DNA from: Bombardia bombarda | Lineage: Eukaryota; Ascomycota; Sordariomycetes; Sordariales; Lasiosphaeriaceae | NCBI GenBank assembly: GCA_030512295.1 | Contig: JAULSR010000002.1 | Span: forward strand, 8,556,001 to 8,620,000 | DNA length: 64,000 nt | Direction: 5' to 3' | Part shown: piece by piece, positions 22,736-33,214 of the stretch | How the letters are laid out: each line of letters begins with the position of its first letter | Position numbering within the stretch: position 1 is the first letter of the stretch | Notes under the pieces: generated by a model | What the model was told of the DNA's origin: nothing | Database searches by the model: none | Seen by the model: only the letters and a program-made list of their open reading frames with translations | Position numbers and translations under genes: made by a program

Positions 22736-23581
22736 ATGTCCCTCCCACCCGTCATCAGCGTCGACTACCGCGGCCGCGTCGCCGTCATCACCATCGACAA
22801 CGACAAGAAGCTCAACGCCCTCAACCAGCAACAATACTACGCCCTCGCCCAGTCCCTCCGCGAGATCGCCACCCACGACGAAGTCTACATCACCCTCCTC
22901 ATCGCCAAGGGCCGCTACTTCTCCGCCGGCGCCGACGTCACCATCACCCGCGACGGGCCCTCTGATCAACCCTCTGACCCCAACGCCACCCACCGCCACT
23001 GGCTCAGCAGCTTCGTCGCCTTCAACCTAAACATCACCCAGGCCTTCTACACCCACCCCAAGATCCTCGTCGTCGGCCTCAACGGCCCCGTCATCGGCCT
23101 CTCCGCCGCCCTCGTCGCCTTCGCCGACTTCATCTACGCCGCGCCCCATGCCTTCCTGCTCACCCCCTTCAGCTCCCTCGGCCTCGTTGCCGAGGGCGGC
23201 GCCTCGCGCGCCCTGGTCCAGCGCCTCGGCCTCGCAAAGGCCAACGAGGCCCTCATCATGAGCAAGCGCATCTCTTCCGAAGAGCTGCTCGCCACCGGCT
23301 TCGTCAACAAGATCTTTGCCGAGTGCGACAGCCCAAAGAGCGCTGGGCACGACGCCAAGTTCCGCGACCTGGTCCTGCGCGAGATTGATGATCGCCTGGG
23401 CGACCATTTGGTTGGGGAGAGTCTGCTGGGCATCAAGGCCCTCATCAGGAAGCCCGAGAGGGATGTCATGGATGTGCAAAACGTCCGTGAGGTGTTTGCG
23501 GGTCTCGACAGGTTTGTCAAGGGCGTGCCGCAGGAGGAGTTTGCCAAAATTGCGAGCGGAAAGAAGAGACATAAGCTCTAA
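22736..23581 (+). CDS. ECI1: Peroxisomal delta3,delta2-enoyl-CoA isomerase (crotonase fold)
   Basis: A single exon of 281 aa from the ATG at 22736, in a CACCATG context. This enzyme shifts double bonds of unsaturated enoyl-CoAs so that they can enter peroxisomal beta-oxidation. The crotonase fold is shown by LNALNQQQYYAL, the oxyanion-hole segment FSAGADV (residues 62-68) and GLNGPVIGLSAAL (114-126). The residue after LV in GLVAEGGAS is Glu153, which matches the catalytic glutamate of yeast Eci1. The C-terminus KRHKL ends in HKL, a peroxisomal targeting signal type 1 variant close to the HRL of yeast Eci1. A related enoyl-CoA hydratase role (dienoyl isomerase) is possible but less likely. It converges with COG1, with only 103 nt between stop codons. 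Confidence 0.85.
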   Translation: MSLPPVISVDYRGRVAVITIDNDKKLNALNQQQYYALAQSLREIATHDEVYITLLIAKGRYFSAGADVTITRDGPSDQPSDPNATHRHWLSSFVAFNLNITQAFYTHPKILVVGLNGPVIGLSAALVAFADFIYAAPHAFLLTPFSSLGLVAEGGASRALVQRLGLAKANEALIMSKRISSEELLATGFVNKIFAECDSPKSAGHDAKFRDLVLREIDDRLGDHLVGESLLGIKALIRKPERDVMDVQNVREVFAGLDRFVKGVPQEEFAKIASGKKRHKL

Positions 23582-23684
23582 AGCAGCGTGTTCCCTATGT
23601 TTTTTGTCTTGTCATGCTTCAACTTTCATGTTATGTGGGCGGGCGTGTTATGTGTTGTGATATCAAGTTTTATGATCAAGGCCA

Positions 23685-25789
23685 TCACGCCAACAAGCCA
23701 AACAGCAGACCCGTCCTCTTCCAGTATTCTTGTGATGTCTTGACAATCCGCTCTCTGGCCGCCGTGTTCTCCAGCTTTGTTTCCCTGTAGACGGTATCCT
23801 CTAGGTCCTTGTAGCTATCCTTATCAGACTGTGACAATGACGATCCGAGGAAGAATCCGAGGTATGATATGTCAAAGAGCCACTGGATGAACAGGTCTCG
23901 TCGCTGCTGGAGGCGTGTCTCGTCCTCCTGAGCGCCAGAACTGTCGGTAGTCTCCTTCTCTCCCTCATGAACCGCAGTCTCTTCACCATCAGCAGCTCCA
24001 TTCTCATCAGAAGAAGCTTCCCCCTTTTCTTCCCCTAATGAGACATCCGCGTCCTTGCTGCTTTCTTTAGCTACAGGTGCCTCTGCTACAGGAGGAGATT
24101 CAACCGCTACTGCCTTAATACTATCCAACCACACGTCACAAAGCTGCTCGCGCACATGCTGCTTGAGCACCGCAACCGCCCCGGGGCTCCACAGATCCCC
24201 GCCCGCATCGCCCATCGCCATGGACAAGTTACGCAGGAACTGAAACACCCCCGGCGACGGCGACGTAGGCAGCTCCTCGGGCACGCCCTCCCACAAACTC
24301 CTCCCCACCACCGTCTTGCGCGCCAGCGCCACCGTCACCAACTCATCCAGCGGCGCAACCACAACCGTCGACGCAAGCGCCCGGTGAAGCGACGGCACAA
24401 CAGCCAACCCAAACGTTCGAGTCTCCTCCGGCTCCGGCAGCCGCGCGCGAATGTCCCGCACGAGGCGCAAAAAGTACATCGCGATCGGGCCCTTGTTCGG
24501 CCCGTCCTCATGGGCACGCCACAGCGCAGCCAGCTGCTCGTCGAGGTTCTTGAACGCCCTGACAAGCGAGACATTGAGGTGGTTGATCAGCTTCTGCGGA
24601 TCATCCTTGGTGAGCAGTTTCTGGCGATGCTCAATCGTCTCCTCATCCTCGATCTCGTCCACGTCATTGTCCCACCTCTGCCTCTTGAGCTGATCAACAA
24701 CCTGGCCGACGTCGTCAATCACGCGGTACCACGACTGATACCCCGTAACCGCCTTCGACACCGCATCATTCCTGCCATAAAGCAGCGCAACCACATCCTG
24801 CGTAAACTGCGCAGCACCGCCAGAGAGATCCATATCAAACCCATCCTCATCCCACAAACCCCTATGAACATCCGTCACACCCTCGCGCCACGCCTCAACC
24901 GTCGCCGTGGCCTCCGACCCCACAAGCCGCAGCTTATTCACCTTCGCCTCCAGCACCAGCAGCATGTGCCCATTAACCACATCCCTAATTCTCCCCAGCA
25001 TCACAGACGAATCAAACCCTCTGACTTTCCCCCCTCCGCAATCCACAGCCTCAACACGCTCGTCCGCATCTCCACAATCGCCTTAAACTCCGCCATACTG
25101 CTGCTGCCCCCTCCCCCCTCCAGCGTCCTCTGCAGCCCCTGCAAGAAAACCTCCCCTCCTTCCTTCGCCCAGCCCGCGAGCATCTCCTTCGCCTGCCTGC
25201 CATCCAAATCATCATGCCTGATAAACGGCGTAAAGTACTGAATCTCATCCCCACACCACCGCTCATACACATCGAGCCGGAGCCCCTCCAGCGCCCGCAG
25301 CGACTCGTCCGCCAGCAGCGTGTCCTTCTTCAGCGCCAGCAGCGCCTCGGGCAGCCGGTGCGGCAGCAGCGCCTGCACGTCCTGCAGCGTCTTGGTGTAC
25401 AGCGTCAGACACCTTAGCATATCCTTGGGATTGCGTGTCGCGCGCTGCTGCTCATGCTGACCGTCAACCGCCACCTCGGCGGCGAGCGCCATGGCCTCGG
25501 CTCTGACACGCAAAAAGTGTCTGAGCACGTCCTGCGCGCCCGAGTTGGTGGGCAGGCTGTATGCGCTCAGGGCCTTGAGCACGTCGGCTGTCTTGGCGTC
25601 GGCGCTGGACAGCACGCTCTTGATGCTTTGTAGTAGCCTGCGCCGGAGACTGTTGAGGTTCTTTTCTGCAGATCGCGTCGCTGCTGTGCTGCCATTATTT
25701 TGGAAGCTCTTGACGAGCAGGCGGCCGAGCACGCAGATCTTGGCTGCCATGATTAGCCGATCGCCTCTCGCTAGGTGATGAGCCTGCCC

Positions 25790-25853
<64 letters not shown>

Positions 25854-26374
25854 GCCGCCGCCGCCGCCGTATCTGTCGCTATAGTCGTAGCAGCTCCAAC
25901 CGTCCCCGAGCGACCTCTCCTCGTCGGGACCGGAGCGACAGCAGCAGAGGAGCCACCACCACCACCACCACCGCGCAGCACCTTCCCCACCGCCAGCACG
26001 CACGCCTCAAGCAGCCTCTCCCGCGCAGCAGCCCCTAGACTCCCACCACCTCCGATGACATCCTCACCCTCCTTGACGAACCTCCCCAGACCCGCAACCT
26101 TGGCGCCGACGACGGCGCGCCCGCAGCGGCTGCCCATGCGCGCGAGCGTGGTCTGCACCGCGTCCATGTCGCGGCGCATGTGCACGATGGTGTCGGCGGT
26201 GCCGAGGAGCTCGCGGTAGGAGCCGCCGACCTGGGTGCGCAGGCGGGCGGCCTTGTCGTCGATCTCGGCGTGCAGGGCCTTGTGGATGGCGCGGATCTGC
26301 GGCAGCGTGTTGGTGCTGGCCGAGAAGATTTGCGCCGACGAGGTCAGGGTGGAGAGGTCGGGGATTGTCGCCAT
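23685..26374 (-). CDS. COG1: COG1, Golgi tethering complex subunit, with apparent frameshift
   Basis: Cog1 is part of the conserved oligomeric Golgi complex that tethers retrograde vesicles. The minus strand carries two overlapping open frames: 26374 to 25001 (N-terminal 457 codons) and 25046 to 23685. The first begins with the Vps51/COG1 signature (LTSSAQIFSAS, LPQIRAIHKALHAEID, LLGTADTIVHMRRDMD); the second continues the family with LGRIRDVVNGHMLLVLEAKVNKLRLVGSEATATVE. They overlap with no gap in conserved sequence and no splice signals. One extra base in the run of six C at 25029-25034 (G on the coding strand) would join them into 896 codons. So this is either a one-base homopolymer error in the assembly or a real frameshift. 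About 20 glutamines in a row follow residue 170, and Ser/Glu-rich sequence lies near the C-terminus. Confidence 0.88.
25029..25034 (-). other. Homopolymer at the COG1 frame break
   Basis: Six consecutive C on the + strand (G on the coding strand). Upstream of it the coding frame reads WIAEGG; downstream the conserved continuation RGFDSSVML is in the next frame. A tract of seven would restore one frame. Confidence 0.75.
25791..25852 (+). repeat. (GTT)n microsatellite, polyQ of COG1
   Basis: About 20 uninterrupted GTT units, CAA on the coding strand, encoding the glutamine run of COG1. Adjacent GCC units add a short alanine run. Confidence 0.95.
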
Positions 26375-26958
26375 TTTTTTTTAATTTTCCTGGGTGATAT
26401 TAGGTGTGTAGCGTGTGTTGTGTGTTGTGTGTTGTGTTCTAGAGGGAGGTAGGTCGTCGCGATGACGGGTCGGAGGGGGGAGTTTGAGAACGCAGTCGGA
26501 TTCTTGACGGGCGGTAGTATAAAGAGACAAGACGCGGCAATGAAATGAGGAAATGTTAATTCTGCAGTTTCTCCATTGGTTTCGTAAAGCAAATGGAGGC
26601 TTCGCCGGCGAGGTGGTTGTTTGCCGGTTCCGTGGAGGAACGCGTACGGATAGGTAAGGTATTGTATGTACCTATAGGTTGTAGTGCTTGGAGGGTCGGG
26701 TTCAGTGGTGTTGAGCTCCCAAGTCGTGCTGTCCACTTTTGGCTGCGGTGGACGTGGGAGGTGGTTGACAAGGGTGGTGTGGGGTCAAATCGTTAGCTAA
26801 CCCCAGACTTTCCCTGGCTGCCAAGCGCCTAGACCTAGCTCCACGGGTACATAACCTGAACCCTGAACACCCCTCTGTTGAACAGTTCGGTGTTGTTCAT
26901 CCACCACGAACACGTATGGATTGTATTATCGTTTCGATCAAGAGCTCATACGAGAGCT
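26375..26958. other. Divergent COG1 / mitochondrial-protein upstream region
   Basis: Holds both promoters. A GTGTT-type repeat lies at 26411-26437 just upstream of COG1. An ATG at 26916 opens an out-of-frame reading frame of about 26 codons that overlaps the start of the next gene and could act as an upstream ORF if transcription begins before it. Confidence 0.5.
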
Positions 26959-28122
26959 ATGCAGCGCCTTATAACCCCTCGGCCAGTCTCTAGGCACTGG
27001 GAAAAGGGCCTAGCTTCCATCACCACAGAGTCAAAATGTCGATCATTCACATCATCGGCAATCCGCTCAAATAAGGACGATGAGGAAAACCAGCAAAACC
27101 AGCAAGAAGAGGTGGTGGAAGCCGAGCCATACAAGCCAATGAGAGCAGAACGGCCGTGGCGCAACAGACGCAATTTTGTCCGTAATCCAGATCCCGCGCT
27201 AATAGCTCTCGCCCGTGAAAAGACGAGAGAGTTTTGGTTGAAGAGGCTCCGACGGAATACCAAGGAACAGCGTCGTTCTGAAGATCCAGAGGCCGGGCGC
27301 GACATCTTCGTCGTCCCTCCTGTGCTTCTTGACCTGGACGCAGAAGGCTCTCGCTATGTCCGTTCTTATAACGCCAAAGTGGATGGCCGCGAACAGAAAG
27401 TGCTATGGGCTCAGAACCCAGAGCTCGCGGCTCTGGAAGGCCGTATGAATCGCTTCAGAGACGAGTTACACGAGGCAAAGGACAGATGGGTAGAGCAGCC
27501 GGCACATCTCGATCGCCGACGCATTACAGAACGCGATATCCTGTCGGTTGCTTTTCTCGGGGTGTCGGGTGTCAACCGGAACCCACAAACCGCGGTCCAA
27601 GAAGAATCAGAACCACTATCCTCAGATGAAGCTCAAGATGAACAGACTTCTCAACCCGAGCCGGCCTCCTCCGTCCATGAGCAACTCCTTGGCCCTGTGG
27701 ACGAGAAACTTCTCTGGTCCATTGGCATCCCGGCTCGAATCGCTGCCGACACCAAGCAAGCAGTCCGGGTCTTGGTTCAAAGACTGAGGGAACAGCCACC
27801 CCAGGAACTCAACGTTGAGTCCGTCGAGGAACTGAAGCATACCTTGGCTGACACCGACTTCCAACAAGTGCAGCGGATCATTGCCCCTCTCCTTCAGACC
27901 AAGGAGGGTTGTGTTGTCGTGTCCCGATGCGCACACGAGATCATCGATGCCTGCACAAGAGAAAGACACCTATTCGACGAGGATTACGTGTCAAGGGTTT
28001 TTATCTTTCTCAAGACTGTGTCGTCCAGCTTGGCAACGCTTGAGCTCGAGTTTGACCTGTCCTCACATCCTTCGTCTGCCTGGCTGGAAGGTCTGTTCCT
28101 CGATCCGATACCTCTTGACTGA
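26959..28122 (+). CDS. Unknown protein, probably mitochondrial
   Basis: A single exon of 387 aa that I do not assign to a named family. The start ATG at 26959 gives MQRLITPRPVSRHWEKG followed by more Arg, Ser and Thr and no acidic residue for the first 15 positions, a typical mitochondrial presequence. The frame is open further upstream but without another ATG. Residues about 55-110 are highly basic (RPWRNRRNFVRNPDP, FWLKRLRRNTKEQRR), suggesting RNA or ribosome contact. The C-terminal 150 residues are predicted mainly helical (ARIAADTKQAVRVLVQRL, LADTDFQQVQRIIAPLLQ, LKTVSSSLATLELEF). The composition would suit a mitochondrial ribosome or RNA-metabolism factor of filamentous fungi, but that is inference from composition only. 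The open reading frame is long and in good codon context, so I consider the gene real. Confidence 0.75.
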   Translation: MQRLITPRPVSRHWEKGLASITTESKCRSFTSSAIRSNKDDEENQQNQQEEVVEAEPYKPMRAERPWRNRRNFVRNPDPALIALAREKTREFWLKRLRRNTKEQRRSEDPEAGRDIFVVPPVLLDLDAEGSRYVRSYNAKVDGREQKVLWAQNPELAALEGRMNRFRDELHEAKDRWVEQPAHLDRRRITERDILSVAFLGVSGVNRNPQTAVQEESEPLSSDEAQDEQTSQPEPASSVHEQLLGPVDEKLLWSIGIPARIAADTKQAVRVLVQRLREQPPQELNVESVEELKHTLADTDFQQVQRIIAPLLQTKEGCVVVSRCAHEIIDACTRERHLFDEDYVSRVFIFLKTVSSSLATLELEFDLSSHPSSAWLEGLFLDPIPLD

Positions 28123-29273
28123 TGCTTGATATTGGTGTCCTATGAGCAAAACAGACACATAGAGCAGCCGGGCAATTTAACAGGGGGACATATAATTTCG
28201 CAGACATTAGGTGCTCGACCCAACTGAGGTGGACGAACAGCAGAAATGGTGGACATGACAACGCTGTCAGCCATTTCGAGTCGGCATCTCCCGCCATAGC
28301 AAGCTCAAACCAATCAACCAACCAATAATGTTAATTCAACCAACCTTACACCTTACTGTACTTCATCCGCCTATTTGTCATATACGGCATCCTCACTTAG
28401 CCAATCCCATGAAAAGCCAACATCATGTTGATTCGGCTTACTTAACCCCCCGTGCTCCGCTCAGCCTTGTGGACCGGCACTATTGAGTGCAAGCCGTCGG
28501 ATCAGCGTTGGAGTTGAGCTGCATATCCCATGTCTCATTGGATCATATCCGCATCTTGGAGGGGACACAGCGTCATGCTCCCGGCAGTCGGCCGAGCATA
28601 TCCCAACCATTTCCACGCCATCCATCCATCACCGTCCTCCACAGAACGCTTGTGTGCCGGACCGTATACATTTTTCTTCTTGGCCCCTGCCCACTACGCT
28701 GCTGTTGTGCTCAGCCAGCAGAATGGCGGCAGCTCCATCGCCCACCACTCGGAGCGTAGGGTTCCCCTTGGTCTTTTCGCTTGTCAGACTATCCGGGCCT
28801 TTCTTTCGTCTACGCTTCCCCCCCACCAATCAAGACTGCGGGCCCCGTCAGGCCGGGCCCTGAGATGTGCTTTGAGGCTCCCTGTCTGATTATCGCGGAG
28901 GGCCATGAGAGAGGAGGTTGACTAGCTTCGGAATTTCTCCTTGTATGTCAGGAGGCGCGTTTACGGTGACGCAAGCTTGATATTCTGGTTAACCCCTGTC
29001 TGCCGTATGGTTGGCAGACCATCATCAATCAGCTTAGGCCAGCACTCTGAGCGTTCTGGGCCTTTTGGTCTTGTGTTTTACCTCATGTAGCAACAACCGA
29101 TGATGTTTCCAATATACCCTTGTTGTCATTGTCGTACATTCTCATTTCTCTCTGTGCCCTCTTTTGGATCGCTGTTCGCCACATGAGGCAGAGCATGGCC
29201 TGCCATCTTTGCTTCTGGGCCTGATATTGATTGCCTCACCCCGTACCCCCTGCCCCTCGTATTACAAGCCGAC
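28123..29273. other. Intergenic region upstream of the kelch gene
   Basis: About 1.15 kb. Overlapping open frames at 28483-28889 occur in all three + frames and carry no recognisable domain, so I read them as chance frames in the long leader or promoter of the kelch gene. Confidence 0.5.
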
Positions 29274-31644
29274 ATGACCGGATCCCGGCTTCGGCCTCAG
29301 ATGTTGCCATATCTGTCGCTACAACTTTCCGCCTCGCCGCGGTGGCTTCTCTCGTGGTCACTTCTTGTCCAGGTCTTTTCAGGGGGTTGTTCGGCGCAGC
29401 TTGACCCGGTCAGGAACTTTTGTAGGCGTTTCGGCCACCAGACAGCCGTCATCGACCGGCGACTGTATATCGATGGCGGGCTTTTGAACTATAACCCCAT
29501 ATCCCAGTACCCGACCAACTATTCAAGTGAGTTGGCTTGCTGCTTTCCTTGTTTCCGTTCTCATCAACCCTCGTCGGGTCAAACAGAGAAATGTGGGCAT
29601 CAGCTCGCGTACAATTCCATTCTGACAGAGCCTTGAACTATAGACACCGGCCTCTTCTACCAAGATCTCGATGTCCTAGGCTCCAGCGGCATGCCCGAGC
29701 TCTACGCCAACCTCTCCAAGAACAGCTCTGTACCCAGCGTCAACGGCGGAACCCTATGGACGGACAATGTAAACAAGAGATTCTACCTCTTTGGCGGCGA
29801 ATACTACCAACAGCCGCCTCCCCCCTACTTCACCCTCTGGTCGTTCGACGCACTCAGCGGGAGCTGGGACTCACTCGGCCAGCCAGCCCAAGCCATCATC
29901 AATGGCGTCTCATACGGCGCAGGCGTCTCCATATCAGAACGGGGCGAGGGATACTACTATGGCGGGTGGATGTCGAACAACTCCATCCCCGGGTGGTCGG
30001 GGCCCGCGGTGGCGACCTCGGCGCTGGTCAAGTACGACATGGACACCAACGCCTGGACAAACAGCACGGGGCCCGACTCGACCCGGAGGGCCGAGGGCGC
30101 CATGGTCTACATCCCCATCAGTGACGGCGGGATGCTGGTCTACTTCGGGGGCGTCCAGGACCGCTTCGTCAACGGCACCGTGACGGGACAGCCGATGGAG
30201 CAGATTTATGTCTATGACATCCTCAGCTCGAGATGGTATGTGCAGAACGCGACGGGCGCGGTGCCGCAGATGCGCAGGCGGTTCTGCGCCGGCGCGACGT
30301 GGGCGGCGGATCAGTCGAGTTACAACATGTGAGCATTCCCGTCTGAACCTGACATATCCCTCCCACTGAAACCCAACCCCCAGCTACCTTTACGGCGGCG
30401 CATCCATCCCCCCCTCCCCCTCCCCCGGCTTCGACGACGTCTACATCCTCACCATCCCCTCCTTCCAATGGATCAAGCTCTACCCCTCCCCCTCCGGCAG
30501 CAACCAGACGACAGGCCAATACCCCCACCACTCCTTAACCTGCAACGTCATCAGCTCCGCCCAGATGCTCATCATCGGCGGCACCTTCCCCGCCGGCGGC
30601 GCCGACTGCGACGCGCCCGACCAGTTCGGCACCCACAACCTCGACCTCGGCGAGCAGAACCCCGACAGGCTGCCCTGGCGGCTGTTTGTGCCCAACCTAA
30701 CCGCCTACGCCGTACCGGACCCGGTGCTCGCCGTCGTCGGCGGGTCGCCCGCCGGCGGCGCGACCGCGACTGCCCCGGTCGATGGTGGTTTTAGTAATCC
30801 TGACCTGCGCGTGCTGATGACGCGCAAGGCCAGTGTGGCGAGTAGTCGGACGCCGACGAGGGCGGTTCCGAGCGCGACTGGTGGGTCCAGTGGGAGCAGC
30901 AATGGAGGGGCAGCGGGGGGAGAGCAAGGGGGGATCTCTACAGGTGCTATCGCCGGTATCGCGGTCGGGGCTACGATGGTAGTGCTGGCGGTACTGGCTG
31001 GCTGCTACTGTCTGCGGCTGCGGCGCCGAGCGGACCGAAATACGACGACCACTGTTGGGGAGCCATGGAGTTCTCAAACGCCGCCGGCAACCAGCTTATC
31101 CTACCCTGACAGCCTGTCATTGCGATATCAGTTTGGGAATAGCGAACGTATGGCAACGGGCTCGCATGGTAACAATAGCAATAACAGGCCATCAGAGCTC
31201 GAAGCGCCGCCGCCATCGGGGGATTTCTGGCATGGCACGGATGGTGTCACATATGGGCTGCTTGGCGGCGGAGGAGGAGGAGGTGGCGGCAGCGCTGCTG
31301 GCGGCGAGCTGCGGACCAAGATCGACTCGGAGGGGCGGGTATGGGTGCAGGTGGGAACCGGAAGAAGTCTTATTAGTTCTAGTGGCTCTGACGGTGTCGT
31401 TGTTAGTCCATTAAGAGGAGATATTGGTGGTGGTGGGAGGACAATGAGTCCCGCCTCATCACGTCCGCCACTGCCACACGAGGAGCCGCAGGAGCTGATG
31501 AGCACTGAGCCACGGCAGCGGCAACGAAATATTCTTCATTCTTCAGGTGGTGGTAGTAGTGCTGGGTATGGTGAAGCTGCGACGGCTACTATGAGCACGA
31601 CTCAGGGGCCACCGCTGAGACACGAGACCTTTTATCACCCCTGA
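29274..31644 (+). CDS. Secreted-type kelch-repeat membrane protein
   Basis: Three exons, 29274-29526, 29644-30328 and 30384-31644 (phases 1 and 2), give 732 aa. The N-terminus has a hydrophobic signal-like stretch (WLLSWSLLVQVFSGGCSA). Kelch blades follow, recognised by the GG pairs in LYIDGGL, FYLFGGEY, MLVYFGGVQ, IYLYGGAS and MLIIGGTF, with aromatic residues before or after, so a beta-propeller of about six blades lies at residues 45-430. NxS/T sequons are frequent in this part, as expected for an extracellular domain. After a Ser/Thr/Gly-rich stalk there is one membrane helix at about residues 500-523 (AIAGIAVGATMVVLAVLAGCYC) followed by RLRRR and a cytosolic tail of about 200 residues. 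Such type I kelch proteins are common in Pezizomycotina and mostly uncharacterised; a cell-wall or surface function is inference. It converges with HIS6. Confidence 0.85.
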
Positions 31645-31861
31645 TGGAGAGTTTGGATGATATGTTTACTCTTCTTCTTGTTGCTAGCTCAGCGTTCATC
31701 ACTAGTTAATACATGTCGTGGTTCTGTTTAACATCAACCCACTTTTCCAGAAAGCCCGCCCAATCTTTTGTGTTTCTTGTATCCCTGACACCGATACTTA
31801 AATGGTGAACTAACCCTGTTCTGTATATGCTTAGTTAATAATTACATTGAATATCTCAGCT

Positions 31862-32870
31862 CTAATTTGGCTTTGGTTGCTTTTCGTTCCACTCCATACA
31901 AGCGTCCAAGGTGACACCGCTGCCACCAAAGCAGTCCAAGGCACTGCCGATCGTCAGGTCAATCTTGGCGTTGCTCAAGCTCTTGACCGCCTCGAGGTCT
32001 GCGATATTCCTGCCACCGCCGGCATAGGTGACAGGGATGCTGCACCACTCGGCGAGCCGGGCGACGAGCTTGTCGTCGATGCCCTTTTGCAGCCCCTCGT
32101 TGTCGGCGGCGTGGATGAGGAACTCGCTGCAGTAGGGCTCTAGCATCTTGATGGACTCTGTGTTTGAGTCGTTAGAATGGATTCAAACTGCTTTATTGTA
32201 CCAGGAAAGGGGGTTTCTGTGTCACTGCTCACCCTCGTTCACCTCCATGTCTGTAATGGTCTGCCACTTGTTCATGGCGACGAACCATGAATCATCTCCG
32301 CGGCGTCGACAGCTCAGATCAATGACCAGCCTGGTCTTGTCGCCGTCCAGGGCGGCAAGAACGGCGTCCAGTCGCTCTTGGCTGAACTTGCCCTCGGGGA
32401 ATAAATACGATGTGATGATGACCTGTCATGAAAAAGGGGGAGAGTTGAAATGAGACTCATCAGCTTTTCTGTTCCCCCTTTTCCCCACACATAGTATAAC
32501 AAAATAATAACAATAGCAAGATAAGTAGTATTAGACCAACCAGCAACGGGCAGACGGACGGTCAACCAACCTTGTCGGCACCGGCGTCGATCCACTCAGC
32601 GGCGTTCTTGTCGGTGATGCCGCCGCCGACCTGCAACCCTCTAGGCCAGGCTGCCAGAGCCTCGAGGGCGGCCTCGCGGTTGCCAGGCCCCAGCATGATG
32701 ACATGCGCCCCCGTGAGGTTGTTGTCGCGGTACAGGCTGGCAAAGTACTCGGACGAATGGGGCGAGACAAAGTTTGTCCTGAGCTCTGCAGTTGTGCTGT
32801 CCAGCGTCCCGCCTACAATTTGCTTGACCTGCCCCGCGTGCAGGTCGATGCAGGGTCTGAATCTAGTCAT
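31862..32870 (-). CDS. HIS6: HIS6, ProFAR isomerase of histidine synthesis
   Basis: Three exons, 32571-32870, 32233-32422 and 31862-32157 (phases 0 and 1), give 261 aa, the same length as yeast His6. The enzyme (HisA, EC 5.3.1.16) performs the Amadori rearrangement of ProFAR to PRFAR, the fourth step of histidine biosynthesis, on a TIM barrel. The N-terminus MTRFRPCIDLHAGQVKQIVGG carries the catalytic Asp9, and the second catalytic aspartate is Asp135 in RLVIDLSCRR. Phosphate-binding loops are LQVGGGIT and VTYAGGGRN. The first exon looks truncated as an open frame because it runs into an intron after ADK; the second exon resumes at VIITSYLFPEGKF. The start at 32870 is preferred over the upstream in-frame ATG at 32966 because the protein then matches the family's N-terminus. 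Divergent from FAF1 across 344 nt. Confidence 0.96.
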
Positions 32871-33214
32871 TTTGAAGTGAAATTTGGAGAGAATGATAGT
32901 AAAATTAAACAAGATTGACGGCGCGGGGCACCACCCGATCGTCGGCGGGCAGAGGTTCTTTCCCACCCCCCGGGGACGGCTGCCCCACCATGACCTGCCC
33001 AGGCGTTGTGAAGCCGTGCTTTTGGCGGGGTATAGTGCATAATCTCCCCACGCTACGGCGCCTTAGCTCTCCTGTTGCCGGGGCGGCAAGAACCTTCCAG
33101 GATGCGTGCAGCATGCACCCGGAAAACACTAAAATTTTCGATCACCACCTCGAATCCCGCAATAACCGCACATCTGACAGATCAAGACGTGCAGACTCAA
33201 ATTTCACCATCACA
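32871..33214. promoter_or_regulatory. Shared HIS6/FAF1 promoter
   Basis: A 344-nt divergent region. An AAAATTTT at 33131-33138 resembles the RRPE core and would suit FAF1, a ribosome-biogenesis gene. No complete TGACTCA site for amino-acid control of HIS6 is seen; only the half-like GACTCA near 33195. Confidence 0.5.

Noticed and set aside
24156..25241. 361-codon open frame on the + strand within COG1
   Set aside because: Antisense shadow of COG1, very rich in Arg, His and Pro, with no conserved domain.
28483..28889. Three overlapping open frames of 90-126 codons upstream of the kelch gene
   Set aside because: All three + frames are open over the same stretch, which indicates a lack of stop codons by composition rather than coding.
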